Source of the DNA: Microbacterium sp.
GTDB taxonomy: Bacteria; Actinomycetota; Actinomycetes; Actinomycetales; Microbacteriaceae
Reading direction: 5' to 3'
DNA: 64,000 nt
Assembly (NCBI GenBank): GCA_017306415.1
Contig: JAFKIL010000006.1
Coordinates: 62,001-126,000, forward strand
Shown here: one piece after another, positions 44,472 through 52,914 of the stretch
Layout: each line of letters starts with the position of its first letter
Position numbering within the stretch: the stretch's first letter is position 1
The notes under the pieces: generated by a model
Told to the model about the DNA's origin: nothing
Database searches by the model: none
Seen by the model: only the letters and a program-made list of their open reading frames with translations
Translations under genes and position numbers: made by a program

Positions 44472-45509
44472 TTACGCCGTGGCGGCGCCGAGCTCGCGGC
44501 GGACGATGTCCGCTCCGGCGCTCAACGCGCTCAGCTTCCCGAGCGCGACGCCGCGCGGCAGCGGCGCCATCCCGCAGTTCGTGCTCGGCACGAGCTTGTC
44601 CGCATCGACATACGCCAGCGCCCGGCGGAGGGTGTCGGCGACCTCCTCCGGGGACTCGATGTCCTCGCTGGCCACATCGATGGCGCCGAGCATGACCTTC
44701 TTGCCGCGGACGAGCTCGATGAGTTCCATCGGAACGTGGGAGTGCTGGCATTCGAGGGAGATGATGTCGATCGCGGATCGCTGCAGGAGAGGGAACGACC
44801 GCTCGTACTGCCGCCACTCCGACCCGAGGGTCGCCTTCCAGTCGGTGTTCGCCGTGATCCCGTAGCCGTAGCAGATGTGCACGACGGTCTCGGCGCGCAG
44901 GCCTTCCGCCGCCCTCTCCAGCGTCGCCACTCCCCAGTCCTCCAGTTCGTCGAAGAAGACGTTGAACGCGGGCTCATCGAACTGGATGATGTCGACCCCG
45001 GCGGCTTCGAGCTCCCTTGCCTCCTCGTTGAGGATCGTCGCGAACTCCCACGCCAGCTTCTCGCGGCTCCGGTAGTGGCGGTCGGCGAGCGTGTCGATCA
45101 TGGTCATCGGCCCCGGCAGCGCCCACTTGATGGGCTGATCGGTCTGCGCGCGGAGGAACCGCGCGTCCTCGACGAACACCGGCATCTCCCGACCGACCGC
45201 ACCGACGACGGTGGGCACGCTCGCGTCGTACCGGTCGCGGATGCGGACCGTCTCGCGTCGATCGAAGTCGACGCCGCTGAGGTTCTCGATGAACGTCGTG
45301 ACGAAGTGCTGGCGGGTCTGCTCTCCGTCGCTGATGATCTGGATGCCGCGCCGGGCCTGCTCCTGGACGGCGACGCGCAGCGCATCCTGCTTTCCCTCGG
45401 CGAGCGCATCTCCCTCCAGCCGCCAGGGAGACCAGAGAGTCTCCGGCTGCGCGAGCCAGGACGGCTTGGGCAGGCTGCCCACGATCGAGGTGGGGAGAAG
45501 AGTCGACAT
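44472..45509 (-). CDS. mesD: Folate-independent methionine synthase core, MesD-type
   Basis: This 345-residue protein equals only the C-terminal catalytic half of MetE. Zinc ligands are recognisable: VVHICYG (His and Cys), ISLECQHSH (Glu) and the late STNCGM cysteine. The N-terminal folate-binding half is missing. Followed by the DUF1852 partner on the same transcript, it matches the MesD/MesX pair described by Price and colleagues, in which homocysteine methylation does not use folate and needs oxygen. ATG 45509 has a GGAGG site. The methyl donor is unknown. Confidence 0.87.
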   Translation of the reverse strand: MSTLLPTSIVGSLPKPSWLAQPETLWSPWRLEGDALAEGKQDALRVAVQEQARRGIQIISDGEQTRQHFVTTFIENLSGVDFDRRETVRIRDRYDASVPTVVGAVGREMPVFVEDARFLRAQTDQPIKWALPGPMTMIDTLADRHYRSREKLAWEFATILNEEARELEAAGVDIIQFDEPAFNVFFDELEDWGVATLERAAEGLRAETVVHICYGYGITANTDWKATLGSEWRQYERSFPLLQRSAIDIISLECQHSHVPMELIELVRGKKVMLGAIDVASEDIESPEEVADTLRRALAYVDADKLVPSTNCGMAPLPRGVALGKLSALSAGADIVRRELGAATA

Positions 45510-45529
45510 GATCAGTGATCCTCCGCCGG

Positions 45530-46522
45530 TCACGCGGCCGAGGCGGGCTCGTCGGCGGCCCAGCGGATCAGGGTCTCCCGGTGCGGTTTCATGAAATGCT
45601 CCTCGGTGTGCTGGCCCTGGATGCGTGCGAGCTGATTGCGCTCGACGCGGTCGTACGCGATCTGCGTCACGGAGTAGTCCTGCTGCTCGAGGCTCGGCCG
45701 GTAGACGCTCGCGGCGGCCGAGTTCGCGTTGTAGATCTCGGGGCGATAGATCTTCTGGAAGGTCTCCATCGTGCTGATCGTTCCGATCAGCTGGAGGTTC
45801 GAGTAGTCGGCGAGCAGATCGCCGTCGAAGTAGAACGCGAGCGGTGCGACACTGCCGGGCGGCATGAAGTAGCGGACCGTCAGTCCCATCTTCCGGAAGT
45901 ACTCGTCCGTCAGCGAGTAGTCGTCCTGTCGGTACTCGACGCCGAGGATCGGATGGTGATTCTCGGTGCGCCGGTACTCCTTGCTCGTCGAGACGCTGAT
46001 GCAGATCACGGGCGACGCCGGGAATCTGTCGCGGTACGCCGGCGAGTCGACGAAGTGCCGGAAGAGCTTGCCGTGCAGATCGCCGAAGTCGTCGGGGACC
46101 GTGAATGTGCCGGCAGCTTCGGTCACCGCCGGGAGCAGCACGCTGAAATCGAAGTCGCGGACGTACGACGAGAAGTTGTTGCCGACGATCCCCTGGTGCC
46201 TCCGGCCGGTCCGCCGGTCGACGATCTGGATGTCGAGGACTTCGAGCAGCGGGAAGGTCCGGTCTTGGCCCTCCGCGGTGAACTCGAGCTCCGCCGAGAC
46301 GATCGAGAGTTCGAGGGTGTAACGGTCCCGCGTCGGGTTGTCCCAGTGCGCGAGGTCGTTGAACCGCCGATCGATCATCGCGAGGGCGTTGCGGAGGTTC
46401 TGCTGGCGGTGTTCGCCGCGCGCGAGGTTGGCGAAGTTCGTGGTCAGGCGGGATCTGTCGGACGGCGAGTAGTCCTCGTCGAAGCGGGTGGTGGCGATGT
46501 GGAACGTGAAGTCGTTCGCCAT
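45530..46522 (-). CDS. mesX: DUF1852 protein MesX, partner of MesD
   Basis: This 330-residue DUF1852 protein opens DFTFHIATTRFDEDYSPSDRSRLTTNFANLARG and contains FPLLEVLDIQIVDRRTGRRHQGIVGNNFSSYVRDFDFSVLLPAV. Published genetic work shows that MesX is needed with MesD for methionine synthesis. It precedes mesD by 20 bases on the same strand and diverges from a LysR regulator gene, so LysR control of the pair is likely. Confidence 0.88.
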   Translation of the reverse strand: MANDFTFHIATTRFDEDYSPSDRSRLTTNFANLARGEHRQQNLRNALAMIDRRFNDLAHWDNPTRDRYTLELSIVSAELEFTAEGQDRTFPLLEVLDIQIVDRRTGRRHQGIVGNNFSSYVRDFDFSVLLPAVTEAAGTFTVPDDFGDLHGKLFRHFVDSPAYRDRFPASPVICISVSTSKEYRRTENHHPILGVEYRQDDYSLTDEYFRKMGLTVRYFMPPGSVAPLAFYFDGDLLADYSNLQLIGTISTMETFQKIYRPEIYNANSAAASVYRPSLEQQDYSVTQIAYDRVERNQLARIQGQHTEEHFMKPHRETLIRWAADEPASAA

Positions 46523-46604
46523 GAGCGGGCCTTCTGGTGGGTGATCGGCCGGGCGCGGCCGTACGGAATGGATCAGGACCATGGTGCACGCGGATGTGGG
46601 CTAT

Positions 46605-46643
46605 CGAGAAACTCGTAACGACTATGGGTTGAGATAGTCTCAA
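46605..46643. promoter_or_regulatory. Two LysR-type operator palindromes in the mesX-lysR intergenic region
   Basis: TTGAGA-TAG-TCTCAA (46629-46643) is a perfect palindrome containing T-N11-A, the LysR box, and ends three bases before the regulator's ATG. CGAG-AAA-CTCG (46605-46615) is a second palindrome 13 bases to its left. They sit in the 124-bp gap between divergent genes, fitting autorepression plus activation of mesXD. Confidence 0.65.
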
Positions 46644-46646
46644 ACT

Positions 46647-47588
46647 ATGGCGGATCGCGCCCAGGGCATCACACTGCAACAGCTCCACTACTTCATCGAG
46701 GTCGCCGCGGAGGGGTCGATCAGCGCGGCTGCCGACCTGCTCTACGTCTCCCAGCCGACGCTGTCCGCCGCCATGAAGGACCTCGAGAGCCGAGCGGGGC
46801 GCGCCCTGCTCCTCCGCTCCAGCCGGGGGGTGACCCTCACCGCCGACGGGACCGAGTTCCTGGGATACGCGAGGCAGGTCGTCGAACAGATGTCGCTCCT
46901 CGAGCAGCGCTATCTGGGCGGGCAGCCGGCCCGGCGCCTGCTGGGAGTGTCGGCGCAGCACTACTCGTTCGTGGTCGACGCGTTCGTCCGGATGGTGGCC
47001 GGCAGCGGGGTGGCCGAGTACGAGTTCTCGCTGCGGGAGACTCGCACGTGGGACATCATCGAGGATGTGCGGACGCTGCGCAGCGAACTCGGCATCCTGT
47101 ACCGGAACGACTTCAACCGGAAGGTCATCGACAAGCTGCTGCGGGACTCCGGACTGGTGTTCCATCCGCTCTTCCTGGCGGAGCCGCACATCTTCATCTC
47201 GCGCAAGAACGCGCTGGCGGCGCGGGACCGCGTCACACTCGCGGATCTCGCGGATTCCCCGCGACTCACCTTCGACCAGGGCGTCAACAACTCGTTCTAC
47301 TTCGCCGAGGAGATCCTCTCGACGCTGTCGAGCAGCCGCGAGATCCGGGTCTCCGACCGCGCGACCATCTTCAACCTCATGATCGGCCTCGACGGGTACA
47401 CGCTCTCCACCGGCATCATCAGCGACGACCTCGACCCCGAGATCGTCGCCATCCCCCTCGACGTCGACGAGCGGATCGAGATCGGCTGGATCGGCCACTC
47501 CGGGATGCCGCTCACGGAGCAGGCGCAGCGCTACCTCGTCGAACTCCGCGCCGTCGTCGCAGGCTTCGGGGTCGCGCTTCTCGGTTAG
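46647..47588 (+). CDS. LysR family transcriptional regulator (divergent to mesXD)
   Basis: This 313-residue protein has an N-terminal winged helix (residues 5-65, EGSISAAADLLYVSQPTLSAAM) and a type-2 periplasmic-binding-like effector domain. It is transcribed away from mesX with a shared 124-bp control region, so control of methionine synthesis is inferred. The effector (homocysteine or methionine status) is not visible in the sequence. Confidence 0.88.
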   Translation: MADRAQGITLQQLHYFIEVAAEGSISAAADLLYVSQPTLSAAMKDLESRAGRALLLRSSRGVTLTADGTEFLGYARQVVEQMSLLEQRYLGGQPARRLLGVSAQHYSFVVDAFVRMVAGSGVAEYEFSLRETRTWDIIEDVRTLRSELGILYRNDFNRKVIDKLLRDSGLVFHPLFLAEPHIFISRKNALAARDRVTLADLADSPRLTFDQGVNNSFYFAEEILSTLSSSREIRVSDRATIFNLMIGLDGYTLSTGIISDDLDPEIVAIPLDVDERIEIGWIGHSGMPLTEQAQRYLVELRAVVAGFGVALLG

Positions 47589-47830
47589 CACTGCTCACGC
47601 AGCCGAGAAGCGCCGAACAGCCGGTCAGGCGTCACAGCGATGCGCCGTCGCCGGTGCGGCTGCAGCACTCCTGCTTGCGAGCGCGCCGGGGTCGGCGGCG
47701 GCTGTCGCCCCTGCTCTGGGTCTTCGCTTGGCTCCTCCGTCACAGCATGGAGACGGCCAAGCGCTGGCGCTCCGAAAGCACCACCGGCATCGACCGGGGT
47801 GCCCCCGGAGCGGGTGCCGCGCCCGCCGAC

Positions 47831-49114
47831 CTACACCGCGGCCTTCCGTGGCGCCGGCTCGACGAACTCCACCACGTCATCCCGGAACTCGCTTTCCTGG
47901 TCGCGGGAGCGGAAGACGGACCAGGCGATGACCCCGGACACCGCGGTCGCCGCCGCGATCATGCCGAAGACGAATCCGACGCCGACGTTGAGCAGTAGCG
48001 GGGTGATCGTGGTGATGACGGCGACGGCGAATCGGTTGACAGCGAGGACCGTTCCCTGCGCGGTGGTGCGAATCAGGGTTGGGAACGACTGCTGGGTCCA
48101 GATCCGGGAGATCGCGTCGCCGCAGAACGGCGCGCAGATCGCGCCGATGGCGGTGTAGGCGGCGTACGTGGCGAAGTTCAGCCCGAACACGGCCGGGATC
48201 AGGGTGGCCACGACCAGGACGATGACGGCGATCGTGAAGTACCGGAACCTGCGCGTGCCGCCGGCGGCCTTCACGAACAGGAGCGATCCGGCGATGCCGA
48301 GGGGGAGTCCGATCAGGCTCACCAGCGACGCACTCGAGACGGTGCCGCCGCCGTAGTTGACGAGCATGTACACGCCGTAGTGGCCCAGGATCGCGAGACC
48401 CGGCGCGACGCCGAAGATGACGAACCCGAGCAGTCCGAGGAACGGCACCCGGTGCGGTGCCCGGACGAGATCGCGTATGGATGCCCGCGCGGCCCGGCTG
48501 GTGCGGGTGCCGGATCGCCGCTCCGCGCGCGCCGCCAACCAATCGGCCGACTCCGAGATGGTGAGCCGCGCGATCAAGGTGAATGCGGTCGCGACACCGA
48601 TGTGGGCGAGCAGGATCAATGCGCCTACCTCGCCGAGGTTGCCGACGACACCGCCGCCGACACCGGCGATCAGCGCTCCGACGAGCCAGAACAATCCGGT
48701 CAACCCTACGAAGCGCCCGCGGGACGCGGAGCTGGGGGCCGCCTCGGCGATCGTCGACGTGGCCACTGGAAGGTCCGCCCCGATACCGAGGCCCGCGAGA
48801 GCAGTGGCGATGAGGACGAGGGGAAGGGTGTCGGCGAAGATCATCCCAAGGGTTCCGAGCAGGATGAGAGCCATCGTGGCGATGAAGATCGGTCGGCGTC
48901 CGAGGCGGTCGGCGAGCCAGCCGCCGACGAGTGCGCCGATCGCCACCGCACCAGTCAGCGTGCCGTTCCCGAAACCGATCTCGGCGGGCGTGAACGATCG
49001 GGTCTGCTGGTAGATCACCAGCACCGTCGACCAGCTGATCAGCGCGGCCGCATCGATGTAGTTCGCCATGTTGCCGACGAACGCCGTCCATCGGGGCCGG
49101 GTGGGTGTGCTCAT
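47831..49114 (-). CDS. MFS transporter
   Basis: This 427-residue protein has about twelve membrane helices. MFS signature loops are present, GGWLADRLGRRP after helix 2 and TIAEAAPSSASRGRFVG, and a central charged loop carries ARAERRSGTRTSRAARAS. It resembles the metabolite:H+ symporter group for organic acids. The start is ATG 49114; the longer open frame runs through an untranslated gap and the LysR gene in antisense. It diverges from the LysR gene next to the itaconate-like enzymes, so uptake of the C5 diacid is likely (inference). Confidence 0.82.
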   Translation of the reverse strand: MSTPTRPRWTAFVGNMANYIDAAALISWSTVLVIYQQTRSFTPAEIGFGNGTLTGAVAIGALVGGWLADRLGRRPIFIATMALILLGTLGMIFADTLPLVLIATALAGLGIGADLPVATSTIAEAAPSSASRGRFVGLTGLFWLVGALIAGVGGGVVGNLGEVGALILLAHIGVATAFTLIARLTISESADWLAARAERRSGTRTSRAARASIRDLVRAPHRVPFLGLLGFVIFGVAPGLAILGHYGVYMLVNYGGGTVSSASLVSLIGLPLGIAGSLLFVKAAGGTRRFRYFTIAVIVLVVATLIPAVFGLNFATYAAYTAIGAICAPFCGDAISRIWTQQSFPTLIRTTAQGTVLAVNRFAVAVITTITPLLLNVGVGFVFGMIAAATAVSGVIAWSVFRSRDQESEFRDDVVEFVEPAPRKAAV

Positions 49115-49300
49115 GTCAGACCATCTCCTCGTTGAGTTCTGACGCCGACCGGTCGTGCGGGTATCTGACCGGGACGTGCGTCCTTGCGCGTCAATGGGTA
49201 CCGGTGACAGGCGGACCGATCGGGGGACCCGACGGACAGTCTCCGCGCACGAAGAGCTAGCCGGAAATGCCAGATCGACAGGGATTGATAACGTGGATAC

Positions 49301-50215
49301 ATGAATGTGACGCTCGACCAGCTCCGGGTTACCCTCGCCGTTGCCCAGACGTCGTCCTTCAGCGACGCTGCCCGGACGCTGCATCTCACGCAGCCGGCGG
49401 TCACGCGAGCGATCCGCACCGTCGAGGGCGTCGTCGGATGCCCGCTCTTCACGCGCACCACACGCCGGGTCGAGCTGACCACCGAGGGCGGCGAGTTCGT
49501 GGCCGTCGCCGCGCGGATCGTTCGGGAGTACGACGACGGCCTCCGCCGCTTCGACGCCTACCAGAAGGCGGAGAGGGGCTCTCTCACGATCGCAGCGCTG
49601 ACCTCGCTCGCCGAGGGCGTCCTGCCGCCCATCATCGCCGCCTTCCTGGCGCCGCGGCCCCACGCGGAGGTCCGACTCGTGACCGGCACGGCACCCGACG
49701 TCATGGAGCAGCTGCGAGCGGGCGACGCCGACATCGTCGTCAGCGAAGCGGTCGAGCACGGCGAGGACGTGCAGAGCGCTCCGCTCGGCCCGGACCCGCT
49801 CCACGCCGTCGTGCCGACCTCGCACCCGCTGTCCGGTCGATCCCGGATCACGTGGGCGGAGTTGTCGGGACACGATGTGGTTGCGCTCGGGGAGGGCACC
49901 AGCGTCCGAAGGCTCTCGGACTCGGGGTTCCTTCGCGCCGGCGTCGAACCCCGGATCGCGGTCACGGCCGACTCGATCGGCGCGGCATCGGCACTGGTGG
50001 CGCAGGGACTCGGGGTCAGCGCGTTCCCCGAGAGCGCCAGGCTGCTCCCGGCCTCGACCGGTCTCGAGTTCATCGAGCTCGGGGACCCAGGGATGAAGCG
50101 CGACCTCGCGATCATCACCTCGCGTGCGCCCGCGCCGTCGGCGCTCGCGCGCGCGTTCGTCGAGGTCGCGGTGACTGCCGCGGGGGCCCGTGTCGCCGAT
50201 TCGGTGGCGCCGTGA
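49301..50215 (+). CDS. LysR family transcriptional regulator
   Basis: This 304-residue protein has an N-terminal helix-turn-helix (SSFSDAARTLHLTQPAVTRAI) and a LysR effector domain (LTIAALTSLAEGVLPPIIAAF onwards). It lies between the divergent MFS gene and the MaoC-CitE-CoA transferase operon, and probably regulates both. Regulators of itaconate degradation are often LysR proteins (established for other bacteria). Confidence 0.88.
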   Translation: MNVTLDQLRVTLAVAQTSSFSDAARTLHLTQPAVTRAIRTVEGVVGCPLFTRTTRRVELTTEGGEFVAVAARIVREYDDGLRRFDAYQKAERGSLTIAALTSLAEGVLPPIIAAFLAPRPHAEVRLVTGTAPDVMEQLRAGDADIVVSEAVEHGEDVQSAPLGPDPLHAVVPTSHPLSGRSRITWAELSGHDVVALGEGTSVRRLSDSGFLRAGVEPRIAVTADSIGAASALVAQGLGVSAFPESARLLPASTGLEFIELGDPGMKRDLAIITSRAPAPSALARAFVEVAVTAAGARVADSVAP

Positions 50216-50414
50216 GGCTTGGCCTCGCCTAAGTCTCTAACTCATAACTCAGAGGCATCAACTCGCAACCATTTGGCATTTCCAGGCACGAGGCCGCGGA
50301 TCGAGGATGGAACGAGGCCTGGTGGGATTCGACGGCTGCCCGGGCGTCGCAACGACGCGGGACGACGAGTCCCGATTCCGCACGGACGCGACACCAGGAC
50401 CAGAGGAGGAGACC

Positions 50415-50903
50415 ATGGCCGACACCGACGCGCAGATCGTCCAACGGGGCAGTTACTTCGACGAGCTGAAGGTGGGGACGCGCTACCTCCACGGCCCGGG
50501 TCGCACCGTCACCGAGGCGGACAACGTCCTGTTCACCACGCTGACCATGAACACGCAGCCGCTGCACCTCGACGCGGCCTGGGCGGCCGGGACCGAGTTC
50601 GGGGAGCGGCTCGTCAACAGCCTGTTCACGCTGTCGACCCTGATCGGCCTCTCGGTCGCACAGCTGACCCACGGTACCCTCGTTGCCAACCTCGGCCTTG
50701 ACCGCATCGCCTTCCCGGCCCCGGTCCGCCACGGCGACACCCTCTACGCCGAGACGCTCATCGCCGACAAGCGCCTGTCGCAGTCGCGCCCGGGTCAGGG
50801 GGTCGTGGAGTTCGTACACACCATGCGCAATCAGGACGGCGTCGTTGTCGCCGAGGCGCATCGCTCCGCGCTGATGCACCTCGCTCCGGTGGACGCAGCA
50901 TGA
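50415..50903 (+). CDS. MaoC-like hydratase (itaconyl-CoA/mesaconyl-CoA hydratase group)
   Basis: This 162-residue hotdog-fold enzyme opens [35 protein letters not shown]. The hydratase motif reads MNTQPLHLD, so the aspartate of the usual D-x-N-P-x-H is Asn here, while the histidine is kept. Together with the following lyase and CoA transferase it fits the second step of itaconate breakdown (hydration of itaconyl-CoA to citramalyl-CoA). ATG 50415 has a GAGGAGGAG site. The next gene starts inside its stop. Confidence 0.8.
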   Translation: MADTDAQIVQRGSYFDELKVGTRYLHGPGRTVTEADNVLFTTLTMNTQPLHLDAAWAAGTEFGERLVNSLFTLSTLIGLSVAQLTHGTLVANLGLDRIAFPAPVRHGDTLYAETLIADKRLSQSRPGQGVVEFVHTMRNQDGVVVAEAHRSALMHLAPVDAA

Positions 50904-51724
50904 TCGCCGGCCCGGCCTGGTTGTTCTGCCCCGCCGATCGACCCGAGCGCTTCGATAAGGCGGCGGATCGTGCCGACGCGGTGATCCTGGACCTGGAGGA
51001 CGCGGTCCTGCCCGCAGATCGCGCGAGCGCGCGGCGTTCTCTCGCCGCGGTGCCGGTGGACCCTTGCCGGACTCTCGTCCGGGTGAACGCGGCCGGCACG
51101 CCGGACTTCCCACGCGATCTGGATGCGGTGGCGGCGACCGCGTACCGCATCGTCATGCTCGCCAAAACCGAGTCCGCCGCGCAGCTGGACCCTCTCGCCG
51201 AGGCCGGCTTCCGCGTCGTCGCCCTGTGCGAGACCGCCGCGGGAATCGAACACGCCGACGAGATCGCGCGGCACCCCTCGGTCATCGCGCTCATGTGGGG
51301 GGCCGAGGATCTCATCGGAAGTCTGGGCGGCCACTCGAGTCGGGCGGACGACGGCGGATATCGCGATGTCGCCCGGTACGCGCGCTCGCGCGTTCTCATC
51401 GCCGCGGGCGCCGCGAGCAAGCCCGCGGTCGACGCCGTCCACCTCGATATCGCCGACAGCGCGGGACTGCGGGCCGAGGCCGACGCCGCCGCCGCCGTCG
51501 GCTTCGCCGCCACCGCCTGCATCCATCCGAGCCAGGTCCCGATTGTCCGGGCGGCGTACGAGCCGGCTGCGGAGGAATACGAATGGGCGGCAGACCTCCT
51601 CGAGGAGGCCCGGGCGCACGCGGGGGTGTTCCGCTTCCGCGGTCGGATGATCGACGCGCCCGTGCTCCGCCAGGCGCGCACGATCCTGGAGCGCGTTGCC
51701 CGACACGCCGGGGCCGAGGCGTGA
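50900..51724 (+). CDS. CitE-like lyase (HpcH/HpaI family; citramalyl-CoA lyase candidate)
   Basis: This 274-residue barrel has [30 protein letters not shown] (metal-binding DLED), [27 protein letters not shown] and [12 protein letters not shown]. CitE/Ccl enzymes split citramalyl-CoA to acetyl-CoA and pyruvate or related 3-hydroxyacyl-CoA esters. It overlaps the hydratase stop (ATGA) and the CoA transferase start, so all three enzymes are made together. Malyl- or citryl-CoA are possible alternative substrates. Confidence 0.82.
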   Translation: MIAGPAWLFCPADRPERFDKAADRADAVILDLEDAVLPADRASARRSLAAVPVDPCRTLVRVNAAGTPDFPRDLDAVAATAYRIVMLAKTESAAQLDPLAEAGFRVVALCETAAGIEHADEIARHPSVIALMWGAEDLIGSLGGHSSRADDGGYRDVARYARSRVLIAAGAASKPAVDAVHLDIADSAGLRAEADAAAAVGFAATACIHPSQVPIVRAAYEPAAEEYEWAADLLEEARAHAGVFRFRGRMIDAPVLRQARTILERVARHAGAEA

Positions 51725-52914
51725 GCGGGCCATTGAGCGGACTCCGAGTCCTGGACATCACCTCGGTGATCATGGGGCCGTACGCGACCGCGCAACTCGG
51801 CGACCTCGGGGCGGACGTGATCAAGGTGGAGCCGCCCGACGGCGACATCGCGCGCCGACTCGGGCCGTCACGGAGCACCGGCATGAGCGCGATCACCCTC
51901 CATCTCGGCCGCAATAAGCGCAGCGCCGTTCTCGACCGGGAGCGGACCGAGGACCGCGAGCGCCTCGCTGACCTGATCGCCGGCTGCGACGTAATCATCA
52001 CCAACCTGCGGCCGGGCTCGCGTCGGCGCCTCGGCCTGGATTGGGAGGAGGTGCATCGCGCCAACCCGGGAGCGATCCTGTGCACTGCGCAGGCCTTCGC
52101 AAGCGACTCGACGAAGGGTGAGGACCCGGCCTACGACGACGTGATCCAGGCGGCGTCGGGCATGTCCGACCTCTATCGTCGCGCCTCCGGAACCCTGCAG
52201 TTCTCGCCCTCGGTGCTGGCCGACAAGATCTGCGGGCTGGTGATGGTGAACTCGGTGCTCGCCGCCCTGCACAGCCGCACCGTCACCGGCGAGGGGCAGT
52301 GGGTCGACGTCCCGATGGCGGACACCATGCTCGCCTTCAACCTCGTCGAGCATCTGGCCGGAAAGTCGTTCGATCCACCCATCGGCGGTATCGGCTGGAG
52401 CCGGACGCTCGCGGCGCAGCGCGGACCGCATCGTGCAGCGGATGACTGGATCTGCGTCATGCCCTACACCGACAAGAACTGGGCCGACTTCTTCCGCGCC
52501 GTCGGACGGCCGCAACTCGCCGACGATCCGCGCTTCGCCAGCAGCGCTGCGCGTCACGAGCACAACACCCTCCTGCAGACCGAGCTCGCGGAATTGATCG
52601 CGCAGCGCACCGTCGCGCAGTGGCTCGAGGTCTGCCGGCGCCTGGGGATCGCGGCCGAGCCGGTGCTGGACCTGGACCAGATCGAACAGCACCCCTACTA
52701 CGTCGAGCGTCAGGCGCTGATCGACGCCAGGCACCCGACCGAGGGCGACTACAAGATCATCCGCTTCCCCGTCGACTTCTCCGCCACCCCGGTGACCGAG
52801 TACCGCCCCGCCCCCCGGATCGGCCCGCATCTGGCCGAGGTCGACTGGCGCGAGGACGAGCTGATGTCGCCGTACTCCCATCCGACCCGGACAGCCGCAG
52901 GGAGAGACTCATGA
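51721..52914 (+). CDS. CaiB/BaiF (family III) CoA transferase (itaconate CoA transferase candidate)
   Basis: This 397-residue protein has the family III opening LSGLRVLDITSVIMGPYATAQLGDLGADVIKVEPPDGD, the catalytic aspartate region QAASGMSDLYRR and the late VDVPMADTMLAFN strand. It would move CoA from succinyl-CoA onto itaconate or a related diacid. GTG 51721 overlaps the lyase stop (GTGA). It completes an Ict-Ich-Ccl-like trio, although gene order alone cannot exclude mesaconate or methylsuccinate-type acids. Confidence 0.82.
   Translation: MSGPLSGLRVLDITSVIMGPYATAQLGDLGADVIKVEPPDGDIARRLGPSRSTGMSAITLHLGRNKRSAVLDRERTEDRERLADLIAGCDVIITNLRPGSRRRLGLDWEEVHRANPGAILCTAQAFASDSTKGEDPAYDDVIQAASGMSDLYRRASGTLQFSPSVLADKICGLVMVNSVLAALHSRTVTGEGQWVDVPMADTMLAFNLVEHLAGKSFDPPIGGIGWSRTLAAQRGPHRAADDWICVMPYTDKNWADFFRAVGRPQLADDPRFASSAARHEHNTLLQTELAELIAQRTVAQWLEVCRRLGIAAEPVLDLDQIEQHPYYVERQALIDARHPTEGDYKIIRFPVDFSATPVTEYRPAPRIGPHLAEVDWREDELMSPYSHPTRTAAGRDS

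Noticed and set aside
45510-47591. Extension of the mesD frame upstream to 1039 codons
   Set aside because: The extra part runs through mesX in another frame and the LysR gene in antisense. ATG 45509 has a proper ribosome site.
47600-47830. A signal-peptide-like reading frame (AVAGAAAALLLASAPGSAAA) after the LysR gene
   Set aside because: No start codon or ribosome site in that frame and no protein follows; it may be a decayed remnant but cannot be supported.
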